The notes beneath the pieces are model-generated. The model saw only the letters and a program-made list of their open reading frames with translations, had not been told where the DNA came from and made no database searches. From assembly GCA_905479615.1 (NCBI GenBank), contig CAJQNH010000007.1:1-8981 (forward strand): a stretch of DNA of 8,981 nucleotides, written 5' to 3'. Origin of the DNA: an uncultured Eudoraea sp. (GTDB lineage Bacteria > Bacteroidota > Bacteroidia > Flavobacteriales > Flavobacteriaceae). The position numbers and the translations under genes are program-made. Numbering within the stretch: position 1 is the first letter of the stretch; the number at the start of each line of letters is the position of its first letter. Shown piece after piece: positions 1-6,247 of the stretch.

Positions 1-51
1 GCTGATGCTTGTCTAAGAAGCAAAATTTTTACAAAACAAAACTATCACCTA

Positions 52-60
52 CCCCCCCCC
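52..60. repeat. Homopolymer run of nine C
   Basis: An uninterrupted run of nine cytosines stands out in a very AT-rich intergenic stretch. Such runs are prone to slippage during replication and to length errors in sequencing. It lies outside any gene I can recognise, about 180 bases before ald, so its length would not change a reading frame that I can identify. Confidence 0.9.
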
Positions 61-104
61 TAAAAAATAGATAACAATATAAATAATATTAATATTTAGA
101 AAAT

Positions 105-124
105 ACCCCTATAAATATAGGGGT
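105..124. other. Perfect palindrome / hairpin upstream of ald
   Basis: ACCCCTAT (105-112) and ATAGGGGT (117-124) form a perfect 8-bp inverted repeat around a 4-base AAAT spacer. A further A-T pair and a G-T wobble flank the stem. In rightward RNA the stem is followed by GTAGTTTAAAAAA, which is not a good U-tract; on the leftward strand it is followed by ATTTTCTAAATATT, which is more U-rich. It could be the terminator of an upstream gene outside the window, or a protein-binding operator for ald. The structure is seen directly; its function is not known. Confidence 0.55.
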
Positions 125-202
125 GTAGTTTAAAAAAATACATATTTATAGAGTTATTACCCTACATTTTGTCGATTTTATTTCATTATCAGTATTAATT
201 AT

Positions 203-212
203 TACATTTTTG
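203..212 (+). promoter_or_regulatory. Possible -7 element of the ald promoter
   Basis: TTACATTTTTG resembles the Bacteroidota -7 box TAnnTTTG with extra T residues. It lies 24 bases before the ald ATG, a reasonable distance. No TTG sits 17-23 bases upstream of it, so the -33 element is missing, and a very similar TACATTTTG occurs 40 bases earlier at 163-171. Either could be the real box, or both could be copies of a regulator site. The leader before the ATG is A-rich, as is usual in this group. Confidence 0.3.
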
Positions 213-236
213 ACATAAACTTAAAAATATAACACA

Positions 237-1337
237 ATGATAATAGGTGTGCCAAAAGAAATCAAAAACAACGAAAGTAGGGTGGGAATGACACCTGCTG
301 GAGTATTTGAACTTGTTAAGTACAATCACACGGTTTACATTCAATCAGGTGCAGGTGAGGGAAGCGGATTTTTTGACGAGGATTATAAAAAAGCGGGGGC
401 ACTTATATTAGATACCATAGGTCAGGTTTATGCATTGGCGGAGATGATTGTTAAAGTAAAGGAGCCTATAGAAAAGGAATATAATTTCATACAAAAAGGG
501 CAGGTTATTTTTACCTACTTTCATTTTGCATCCAGTGAAACATTGACAAAAGCCATGATGGCGCAAAAGGCAGTTTGTATAGCCTATGAAACTGTTGAGG
601 ATGAAGACAGAACCCTGCCTTTATTGACCCCAATGTCTGAAGTAGCAGGTAGGATGGCTATACAACAAGGCGCAAAGTATCTTGAGAAACCGGTAAAGGG
701 CAGGGGAGTTTTGTTAGGCGGTGTTCCGGGGGTTCCGCCTGGGAGGGTTCTGGTCCTTGGTGCAGGTGTAGTTGGAACTCAGGCTGCAAAAATGGCAGCC
801 GGACTTGGCGCCCATGTTACCATATTGGACGTTAATATGAAGAGACTTCGTTATATCAATGATGTAATGCCTAGCCATGTGGTAACGGAGTTTTCTAATG
901 AGTTCAATATAAGAAAACATATAAAAACTCATGATCTCATTATTGGGGGAGTACTATTAAAAGGCTCAAAGGCACCTAAACTCATTACCAGGGATATGCT
1001 AAGCGATATGCGAAAAGGAACTGTAATTGTTGATGTAGCGGTAGATCAGGGTGGATGTATAGAGACTACGAGGCCTACCACACACGAAGATCCCATTTAT
1101 ATAATTGATGATGTAGTACATTATTCAGTAGCCAATATGCCCGGGGCGGTACCTTATACCTCTACCATGGCTCTTACAAATGTAACATTGCCATATGTCC
1201 TGAAGCTTGCAAATTTAGGCTGGGAAATGGCCTGTGAAGTAGATTCTTCTTTACATAAAGGGCTGAATATAGTGCACGGAGAAGTAGTTTACAAGGAGAT
1301 TTTGGAAGCTTTTAATTGGACTGAGATAGCAGTGTAA
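237..1337 (+). CDS. ald: Alanine dehydrogenase
   Basis: This is a cytosolic NAD-dependent alanine dehydrogenase, which interconverts L-alanine and pyruvate plus ammonia. The 366 residues match the usual length of about 370. The N-terminal family signature KEIKNNESRVGMTP begins at residue 7. The substrate and catalytic residues known from Mycobacterium tuberculosis Ald fall at the same numbers: R15, K75 (in VKVKEP), H96 (in TYFHFA) and D270. The NAD-binding loop GAGVVG is at 175-180, with D198 positioned to bind the adenosine ribose. These features separate it from transhydrogenase alpha subunits and from lysine-ketoglutarate reductase, which share the fold. The ATG at 237 is chosen because it places the conserved N-terminus directly at the start. 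The gene stands alone, with a terminator directly behind it. A role in alanine catabolism is likely, given the Lrp regulator, saccharopine enzyme and PEPCK nearby. Confidence 0.96.
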   Translation: MIIGVPKEIKNNESRVGMTPAGVFELVKYNHTVYIQSGAGEGSGFFDEDYKKAGALILDTIGQVYALAEMIVKVKEPIEKEYNFIQKGQVIFTYFHFASSETLTKAMMAQKAVCIAYETVEDEDRTLPLLTPMSEVAGRMAIQQGAKYLEKPVKGRGVLLGGVPGVPPGRVLVLGAGVVGTQAAKMAAGLGAHVTILDVNMKRLRYINDVMPSHVVTEFSNEFNIRKHIKTHDLIIGGVLLKGSKAPKLITRDMLSDMRKGTVIVDVAVDQGGCIETTRPTTHEDPIYIIDDVVHYSVANMPGAVPYTSTMALTNVTLPYVLKLANLGWEMACEVDSSLHKGLNIVHGEVVYKEILEAFNWTEIAV

Positions 1338-1356
1338 ATGTACATTTTGTCAGTAT

Positions 1357-1388
1357 AAAAACCCCGGTTCTGTATTGGCCGGGTTTTT
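1357..1388 (+). terminator. Rho-independent terminator of ald
   Basis: CCCGG (1363-1367) pairs with CCGGG (1379-1383) around an 11-base loop. Five A residues before and five T residues after extend the stem across a single bulged C (1362). The T-run gives the U-tract. It begins 19 bases after the ald stop and should separate ald from the metallopeptidase gene. Confidence 0.75.
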
Positions 1389-1428
1389 GTTATAAATTAA
1401 GTACTTTTAAAATAGTAAAAAAGAAATT

Positions 1429-2133
1429 ATGACAATTTATTATATATTACTGGGTGCTATTGCTCTGGTAAGTTGGTTGGTAAGCAGAAAGCTAAAGAGC
1501 AAGTTTAATTATTATTCCAAGGTACATTTACGGAATGGTATGAGCGGTGCTGAAATTGCGGAAAAAATGTTGAGCGATCATGGTATTAGAGATGTTAAAG
1601 TGGTCTCCACCGCAGGAATGCTTACAGATCATTATAACCCGAAAACCAAAACAGTAAATCTTAGTGAAGGGGTATATAATCAACGCAATGCCGCTGCGGC
1701 TGCTGTTGCGGCCCATGAATGTGGCCATGCAGTTCAGCATGCACAGGCCTACGAATGGCTTTCAATTCGTTCTAAATTAGTTCCGGTAGTTAGCGTTACA
1801 TCGGGGATGTCTACCTGGGTTGTTTTTGGAGGTCTTATTTTGGTAGCTTCCACAGAAGGTGCGGGTGGTCAATTCGGGTTTTATATAGCTGTAGCGGGGT
1901 TAATTATGATGGGCTTCGCCACACTTTTTAGTTTTATTACGCTTCCTGTAGAATATGATGCAAGTAACAGGGCATTGGCGTGGTTAAAACGGAAGAATAT
2001 TGTTTCACAGGAAGAATACAAGGGTTCTGAGGATTCCTTAAAATGGGCTGCAAGAACTTATGTCGTTGCTGCAATTGGCTCTCTGGCATCTTTGGTTTAC
2101 TGGGGCTTTCAGGTATTTGGTGGAAGAGATTAG
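1429..2133 (+). CDS. Membrane zinc metallopeptidase, YugP family
   Basis: This 234-residue integral membrane protein belongs to the neutral zinc metallopeptidase family that includes Bacillus YugP (Zn_peptidase_2 type). A first membrane segment at about residues 3-18 is followed by a basic stretch and a soluble portion. The zinc site is HECGH at 96-100 (two histidine ligands and the catalytic glutamate). A conserved LPVEYDAS motif at 172-179 supplies the probable third ligand, E175. Further hydrophobic segments lie at about 115-140, 150-172 and 210-228. The family is usually 220-240 residues long, so the gene looks complete. Its physiological substrate is not established. It starts 91 bases after ald, beyond the terminator, and converges on the lrp gene with only 27 bases between the stops. 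Confidence 0.9.
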   Translation: MTIYYILLGAIALVSWLVSRKLKSKFNYYSKVHLRNGMSGAEIAEKMLSDHGIRDVKVVSTAGMLTDHYNPKTKTVNLSEGVYNQRNAAAAAVAAHECGHAVQHAQAYEWLSIRSKLVPVVSVTSGMSTWVVFGGLILVASTEGAGGQFGFYIAVAGLIMMGFATLFSFITLPVEYDASNRALAWLKRKNIVSQEEYKGSEDSLKWAARTYVVAAIGSLASLVYWGFQVFGGRD

Positions 2134-2160
2134 TGCGTATACAATAATATTTTGGACCTA

Positions 2161-2631
2161 CTATATAGAAATTTGACGGTCTATTTGTTGATCCAGAGAT
2201 ATAAAGGTTTCTGTTCTTGAAACACCCTCAATCTGCTGAATTTTTTTGTTCAACAAATGCATAAGATGTTCATTGTCTTTACATAAAACTTTGATAAGGA
2301 TAGACCAATTACCAGTAGTGTAATGGCATTCCAGGACTTCTGGTATTTTTTCCAATTGCTTCACGGCTATCGGATTACTCATGGCCTTATCCAGAAAAAT
2401 ACCAATATATGCCATGGTCGTATACCCCAAAACTTTTGGATTCACAATGAATTTAGATCCAGCAATAAGTCCGGATTTTTCCAGTTTTCGAAGTCTTTGA
2501 TGAATAGCAGCTCCTGAGATTCCAATATTTCTGGCAATTTCTAATATTGGCTTTCTTGCATCCTGCATAAGAAACCTTAGGATTTTTTTATCAATCCCGT
2601 CAATTTTTACATTTTCATTACTGGATTTCAT
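2161..2631 (-). CDS. Lrp/AsnC-family transcriptional regulator
   Basis: This is a DNA-binding regulator of the feast/famine (Lrp/AsnC) family, which typically senses amino acids and controls amino-acid metabolism. The 156 residues match the family. The N-terminal winged helix-turn-helix starts at IDGIDKKILRFL (10-21), and the recognition helix is around SGAAIHQRLRKLEKSG (39-54). The C-terminal ligand-binding and oligomerisation domain covers about 73-145, with ECHYTTGNWSILIKV (101-115) in the effector-pocket position. I chose the ATG at 2631. A TTG at 2637 would add only two residues and is less likely. The gene lies 49 bases behind the saccharopine dehydrogenase gene on the same strand and has its own promoter. 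It may control that gene, ald or both; this is inferred from proximity. Confidence 0.93.
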   Translation of the reverse strand: MKSSNENVKIDGIDKKILRFLMQDARKPILEIARNIGISGAAIHQRLRKLEKSGLIAGSKFIVNPKVLGYTTMAYIGIFLDKAMSNPIAVKQLEKIPEVLECHYTTGNWSILIKVLCKDNEHLMHLLNKKIQQIEGVSRTETFISLDQQIDRQISI

Positions 2632-2662
2632 GTACAAGCTTTCATATAATGCCTAAAGATAC

Positions 2663-2691
2663 CAAAAATAGTTACAAATATTAACCTGCAA
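2663..2691 (-). promoter_or_regulatory. Promoter of the Lrp-family gene
   Basis: Read leftward, TTG (2691-2689), an 18-base spacer and TATTTTTG (2670-2663) give an exact match to the Bacteroidota pattern TTG-N17-23-TAnnTTTG. The -7 box ends 32 bases before the ATG at 2631, giving a leader of roughly 25 bases. The -33 element lies inside the last codons of the upstream saccharopine dehydrogenase gene. The regulator can therefore be transcribed independently as well as by read-through. Confidence 0.6.
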
Positions 2692-4054
2692 CAGAATCAG
2701 GATTATACCCTAAATAAGGTACATTGTATTCCTTAAACACTACTCCATAGGTGGCTAACTCTTTTAAGATTGGTTCATAAACTTCCTTGGATATAGGAAT
2801 CTGTACTCCCGGAGTTGAAATTTTTTTATTTAGTATCAATAAGGTGGCAATAGCCACAGGTAAGCCAACAGTTTTGGCCATCGCTGTATGTGTATGATTT
2901 TCGCCAATCACCACCATATTAGCATCAAGCTGTTGTTTTTTTCCATTCAATTCAAATCCGAATTTATGGTACATGACAATCATATCTTTATCGTCATGTG
3001 CCATGGTCCAGCTGTCCTCCAATACTTTTTGTAGCATCTGAGCCGGAGAAGCATTTTTTATAGGAATAGTTTTTTTTGAATCAAACAAATTTAATTCCAG
3101 TAGTTTACCCCACATGATATCGTCCTGATCAATTTTGAGGTAGTGCCTGAGTTTAAGTTCAACGGAATCGGTTGGCGAATAAGGCAGAAAAAGATTGGTA
3201 AATTCCCTGTAGGACATACCTTCAGAATTTTCTATAGTATAACTATCATCTGTCATACCTAATTGAACAAACATATTCCACGCTTTAGAAAATCCAACAC
3301 GTCTCATGGTGCCCCTGTAAAGAGTTAGCGCATCCTCCAAACCATATACTTCCCTGTAGTTCAAAGAATCTCTGTTTGCATAGGCTTCGAATGCTCCATA
3401 CCCTTCTATTTTCATAAATTCCGTCCTTCTGAAAAGTTTATGATAGGGTATATATTTATAGGTGCCCTCCTGTATAAATTTAGCAGTTCCACCTTGTCCG
3501 GCAACTACAACATTTCTTGGATTCCAGGTAAATTTGTAATTCCATAGGTTATTATCGCTTTCAGGAGCAACCAGGCCACCTGTAAAAGATTCAAATAGCA
3601 ACATTTTACCGCCTTTGTCTCTTATTCTATTAATAAGTTGCATGGCACTCATATGGTCTATACCAGGGTCTAAACCAATTTCATTCATAAAAATTAATCC
3701 GTTTTTTTTAGCTGCAGCATCTAATGCTTTAATTTCTTCACTTACATAGGATGCGGTAACCAAATGTTTTTTAAAACGAATGCAATCTTCGGCCACTTTC
3801 ATGTGAAAACGTGCCGGGAGCATAGAAATAACAACATCTGAGTTTTTAATGGCCATCTCTCTTTCATCATCCTTAAAAATATCCAACTTTATAACTTTAC
3901 ACGAAGGATGGTTTTTTATCTCATCAGGAATTATCTTGGTATTGAGATCACCAATAGTTAAATACAGTTTTTCTGAATCTGCTTTTTCCAGAAAGTAATC
4001 CAACAAATACGAGGTAGATTTTCCCGCCCCTATGACTAATATTTTTCTTGACAT
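2681..4054 (-). CDS. Saccharopine dehydrogenase family protein
   Basis: This is a cytosolic oxidoreductase of the saccharopine dehydrogenase (glutamate-forming, Lys9/SDH) family, expected to convert saccharopine to 2-aminoadipate 6-semialdehyde and glutamate in lysine breakdown. The 457 residues match a full SDH unit. The N-terminal Rossmann motif KILVIGAGKST is at 4-14, with D37 in TIGDLN at the nucleotide ribose position. Family motifs include SMLPARFH (77-84), NEIGLDPGIDHM (124-135), SFTGGLVAPESDNNLW (156-171) and KTVGLPVAIA (394-403). The partner lysine-ketoglutarate reductase is not in the window; ald is related in fold but carries true alanine dehydrogenase residues. The ATG at 4054 leads directly into the Rossmann strand. 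The adjacent Lrp-type gene is a likely regulator. The exact substrate, and NAD versus NADP use, is inferred from the family. Confidence 0.88.
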   Translation of the reverse strand: MSRKILVIGAGKSTSYLLDYFLEKADSEKLYLTIGDLNTKIIPDEIKNHPSCKVIKLDIFKDDEREMAIKNSDVVISMLPARFHMKVAEDCIRFKKHLVTASYVSEEIKALDAAAKKNGLIFMNEIGLDPGIDHMSAMQLINRIRDKGGKMLLFESFTGGLVAPESDNNLWNYKFTWNPRNVVVAGQGGTAKFIQEGTYKYIPYHKLFRRTEFMKIEGYGAFEAYANRDSLNYREVYGLEDALTLYRGTMRRVGFSKAWNMFVQLGMTDDSYTIENSEGMSYREFTNLFLPYSPTDSVELKLRHYLKIDQDDIMWGKLLELNLFDSKKTIPIKNASPAQMLQKVLEDSWTMAHDDKDMIVMYHKFGFELNGKKQQLDANMVVIGENHTHTAMAKTVGLPVAIATLLILNKKISTPGVQIPISKEVYEPILKELATYGVVFKEYNVPYLGYNPDSVAG

Positions 4055-4071
4055 TAAATTTATTTTCTGTT

Positions 4072-4100
4072 CAAAGTATTGCTGGGACTAAGGTATCAAA
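4072..4100 (-). promoter_or_regulatory. Possible promoter of the saccharopine dehydrogenase gene
   Basis: Read leftward, TTTG (4100-4097), an 18-base spacer and TACTTTG (4078-4072) resemble the Bacteroidota promoter, with one base missing from the -7 box (TAnTTTG instead of TAnnTTTG). The leader to the ATG at 4054 would be only about 10 bases and is A-rich. It overlaps the rightward promoter for the DUF423 gene. Confidence 0.4.
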
Positions 4101-4112
4101 TTGTTACATTTG
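4079..4112 (+). promoter_or_regulatory. Promoter of the DUF423 gene (and perhaps pckA)
   Basis: TTG (4079-4081), a 23-base spacer and TACATTTG (4105-4112) match TTG-N17-23-TAnnTTTG. The -7 box is exact and the spacing is at the upper limit. Transcription would start about 15-20 bases before the ATG at 4136. Confidence 0.5.
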
Positions 4113-4135
4113 TCAAAAATATGGCCATTTAAGTT

Positions 4136-4519
4136 ATGAACAAAACAATTTTCCGTACAGGGATTTTCTTTGGAATATTGGCAGTAGTTTTAGGTGCTTT
4201 TGGGGCTCATGGCCTAAAGAATCTTGTGTCCTTAGGTGAAATAGAGACTTTTGAGACCGGAGTGACTTATCAAATGTATCACGCCCTGTTATTACTTATA
4301 CTTGGCAGTGTGACAAGCATTCCCGAAGAAGAGAAGAAACTGGTTTATTATTTTATTGTTTCGGGGATAGTTTTTTTCTCATTTTCCATTTATTTGTTGG
4401 CTACTAACAGCCTGACTTTCTTTGACTTTAGAACGATAGGCTTTATTACCCCAATTGGGGGGCTTCTTTTGATTTTGGGATGGTTGATTTTTGGCTATCG
4501 TGCTTATAGAAAATTATAA
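4136..4519 (+). CDS. DUF423 family small membrane protein
   Basis: This 127-residue integral membrane protein belongs to the DUF423 (YgdD-like) family, whose biochemical role is not established. It has four hydrophobic segments at about residues 7-27, 46-61, 68-90 and 100-120. The family motifs are visible: LGAFGAHGL (19-27), YQMYHALLL (45-53), SIYLLA (84-89) and ITPIGGLLLILGW (104-116). The length is typical. The ATG at 4136 is chosen because an earlier in-frame ATG at 4121 runs into a stop after three codons. It is divergent from the saccharopine dehydrogenase gene and precedes pckA by 71 bases on the same strand. Co-transcription with pckA is possible, because I see no terminator between them. 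Confidence 0.9.
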   Translation: MNKTIFRTGIFFGILAVVLGAFGAHGLKNLVSLGEIETFETGVTYQMYHALLLLILGSVTSIPEEEKKLVYYFIVSGIVFFSFSIYLLATNSLTFFDFRTIGFITPIGGLLLILGWLIFGYRAYRKL

Positions 4520-4590
4520 TAATCAAGGAGAATGACTTTAATAGCTGATACACGATTTGATACGTTTTTAGCTACTAGAACAAAATATAA

Positions 4591-6207
4591 ATGGCAATAA
4601 AGAGCATTTCAATGAATTCAATTTCGTTAAAAGAGTACGGCCTGGAAAACAATAGGATATTTTATCAATTAGATCCTGAACAACTTCATCAGATGACCCT
4701 TGAGCGGGGGATGGGCAAGGAGGCGTCAAACGGAGCCTTGGCTGTTAACACGGGAGAGTTCACTGGACGTTCTCCAATGGATCGCTTTATTGTTAAAGAT
4801 AATATAACCATGGATAAAGTCTGGTGGGGGGATATAAATATTCCTTTCACCCCTGAGAAATTTGATTTACTTTATACGAAGGTCATTACTTACTTAAAGG
4901 ACAAGGATATATTTGTAAGGGACTGTTATGCGTGTGCAGATATTAATTATCAATTAAATTTAAGGGTCATCAATGAATACCCATGGTCCAATTTATTTGC
5001 ACATAATATGTTTCTTAGACCTCAGGAAGAGGAATTAGCAAATTTTGAGCCGGAATGGACTGTGATAAATGCACCTGGGTTTATGGCAGATAGTGTGGTT
5101 GATGGAACTAGACAACACAATTTTGCCATTCTGAATTTTACGCGAAAGATTGCTTTAATAGGTGGTACAGGTTATACTGGGGAGATTAAGAAAGGAATTT
5201 TCTCTGCTTTAAACTTTATCTTGCCTTTATACAAGAATACTTTGCCTATGCATTGTTCTGCCAATGTTGGGGAAAAAGGAGATACTGCCCTGTTTTTCGG
5301 ACTTTCCGGTACCGGAAAGACAACCTTGTCTACAGATCCATTTAGAAAATTGATTGGGGATGACGAACACGGATGGACTGAAGAAAATACAGTTTTTAAT
5401 TTCGAAGGGGGATGTTATGCCAAGGTGATCAATCTAAGTGCGGAAAATGAACCCGAGATTTATGCCGCTATTAAAAAAGGCGCAATTTTGGAAAACGTTA
5501 TTATAGATTCAAGAGGGAAAGTCGATTATGATAACACGTCCATAACTCAAAACACCCGGGTAAGTTATCCTATTGATCATATTTCCAATATCAAAAGACC
5601 TTCAATTGGAGAAGATCCTAAAAATATTTTTTTCCTTACAGCAGATGCCTTTGGAGTATTACCTCCTATATCAAAATTAACTCCCAGCCAGGCTGCATAT
5701 CATTTTATGTCAGGATATACCGCTAAAGTGGCAGGGACAGAGGCAGGGGTAGTTGAACCTGTACCTTCATTCTCTGCATGTTTCGGAGCGCCGTTTATGC
5801 CTTTACATCCGGCAGAATATGCAGAAACATTAAGCAGAAAAATGAAAGAATCTCAGGTTAATGTTTGGTTGGTTAACACCGGATGGACTGGTGGGCCCTA
5901 TGGCGTTGGAACACGAATGAAATTAAAATATACAAGAGCTATGATTCGCGCTGCACTTAGTGGTAACTTAGGATTGTATACCTATGATGCCTACCATATT
6001 CATTCTGTGTTTGGTGTAGCACAACCACGGACTTGTCCGGGTGTCCCTACAGACGTTTTAAGCCCTAGAGCAACTTGGAATAATGATAAGGCATATTATG
6101 ATACTGCGTTTAAACTTTCCAATGCTTTTCGTGAGAATTTTAAAAAGTTTGAGTCTTATGCCAGCGAAGAAATAAGGCGAGGGGGACCCCAGCGCTATAA
6201 CTACTAA
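4591..6207 (+). CDS. pckA: Phosphoenolpyruvate carboxykinase (ATP)
   Basis: This is the cytosolic ATP-dependent PEPCK, which converts oxaloacetate and ATP to phosphoenolpyruvate, CO2 and ADP, the entry step of gluconeogenesis from TCA-cycle intermediates. The 538 residues match the family (about 530-540). Visible motifs are TGRSPMDRF (58-66, substrate arginine R60), YTGEIKKG (195-202, lysines near the metal site), HCSANVGEKGD (221-231, metal-binding histidine H221), the P-loop GLSGTGKTTLS (237-247), IGDDEHGW (255-262, metal-binding aspartates) and NTRVSYP (321-327, R323). No key residue is missing. The ATG at 4591 gives a normal N-terminus; an ATG seven codons later (4612) is a less likely alternative. 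No clear promoter is visible in the 71-base gap after DUF423, so it may be read from the DUF423 promoter. A strong hairpin follows. Confidence 0.97.
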   Translation: MAIKSISMNSISLKEYGLENNRIFYQLDPEQLHQMTLERGMGKEASNGALAVNTGEFTGRSPMDRFIVKDNITMDKVWWGDINIPFTPEKFDLLYTKVITYLKDKDIFVRDCYACADINYQLNLRVINEYPWSNLFAHNMFLRPQEEELANFEPEWTVINAPGFMADSVVDGTRQHNFAILNFTRKIALIGGTGYTGEIKKGIFSALNFILPLYKNTLPMHCSANVGEKGDTALFFGLSGTGKTTLSTDPFRKLIGDDEHGWTEENTVFNFEGGCYAKVINLSAENEPEIYAAIKKGAILENVIIDSRGKVDYDNTSITQNTRVSYPIDHISNIKRPSIGEDPKNIFFLTADAFGVLPPISKLTPSQAAYHFMSGYTAKVAGTEAGVVEPVPSFSACFGAPFMPLHPAEYAETLSRKMKESQVNVWLVNTGWTGGPYGVGTRMKLKYTRAMIRAALSGNLGLYTYDAYHIHSVFGVAQPRTCPGVPTDVLSPRATWNNDKAYYDTAFKLSNAFRENFKKFESYASEEIRRGGPQRYNY

Positions 6208-6210
6208 TTA

Positions 6211-6237
6211 AAAAGGTCTCAGTAAATGAGACCTTTT
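6211..6237. terminator. Bidirectional terminator between pckA and the hemD-like gene
   Basis: AAAAGGTCTCA (6211-6221) and TGAGACCTTTT (6227-6237) form a perfect 11-bp stem with a 5-base loop. An A-run opens the stem and a T-run closes it, so the structure gives a U-tract in either direction. It starts 4 bases after the pckA stop and lies 10 bases beyond the stop of the convergent hemD-like gene, so it probably ends both transcripts. Confidence 0.9.
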
Positions 6238-6247
6238 AGTTGAGTTT

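Larger units (their letters stand above)
1..236. other. Non-coding region upstream of ald
   Basis: I find no recognisable coding sequence here. The rightward frame starting at base 1 is open until the TAA at 61-63, but its short peptide ending in prolines resembles nothing I know. The region holds the nine-C run, the palindrome at 105-124 and two TACATTTT(T)G elements (163-171 and 203-212). A possible tail of a neighbouring gene in the first few bases cannot be excluded. Confidence 0.6.

Noticed and set aside
1..63. C-terminal fragment of a rightward gene ending at the TAA at 61-63
   Set aside because: The 20-residue translation includes the poly-C run and matches nothing recognisable; an open frame of this length is not evidence.
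714..932. Leftward open frame of 72 codons inside ald
   Set aside because: It is antisense to a clearly conserved gene and its product resembles nothing. The same holds for open frames at 1528-1740 (-), 2323-2517 (+), 4048-4239 (+), 6240-6470 (+) and 6722-6928 (+).
237..1337. Reading ald as a lysine-ketoglutarate reductase that would pair with the saccharopine dehydrogenase
   Set aside because: The folds are related, but the sequence carries the alanine dehydrogenase residues R15, K75, H96 and D270 at standard positions and the standard alanine dehydrogenase length.
2134..2180. Possible terminator between the convergent YugP and Lrp genes (GACC at 2154-2157 and GGTC at 2177-2180)
   Set aside because: The stem is only about four base pairs with a loop near 19 bases and reaches into the Lrp coding sequence. 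It is too weak to call.
2632..2637. TTG start two codons upstream of the Lrp-family ATG
   Set aside because: The ATG at 2631 gives the usual N-terminus and lies at a good distance from the promoter; nothing favours TTG.
4542..4574. TAGCT/AGCTA inverted repeat before pckA
   Set aside because: Five base pairs separated by more than 20 bases are expected by chance in AT-rich DNA.
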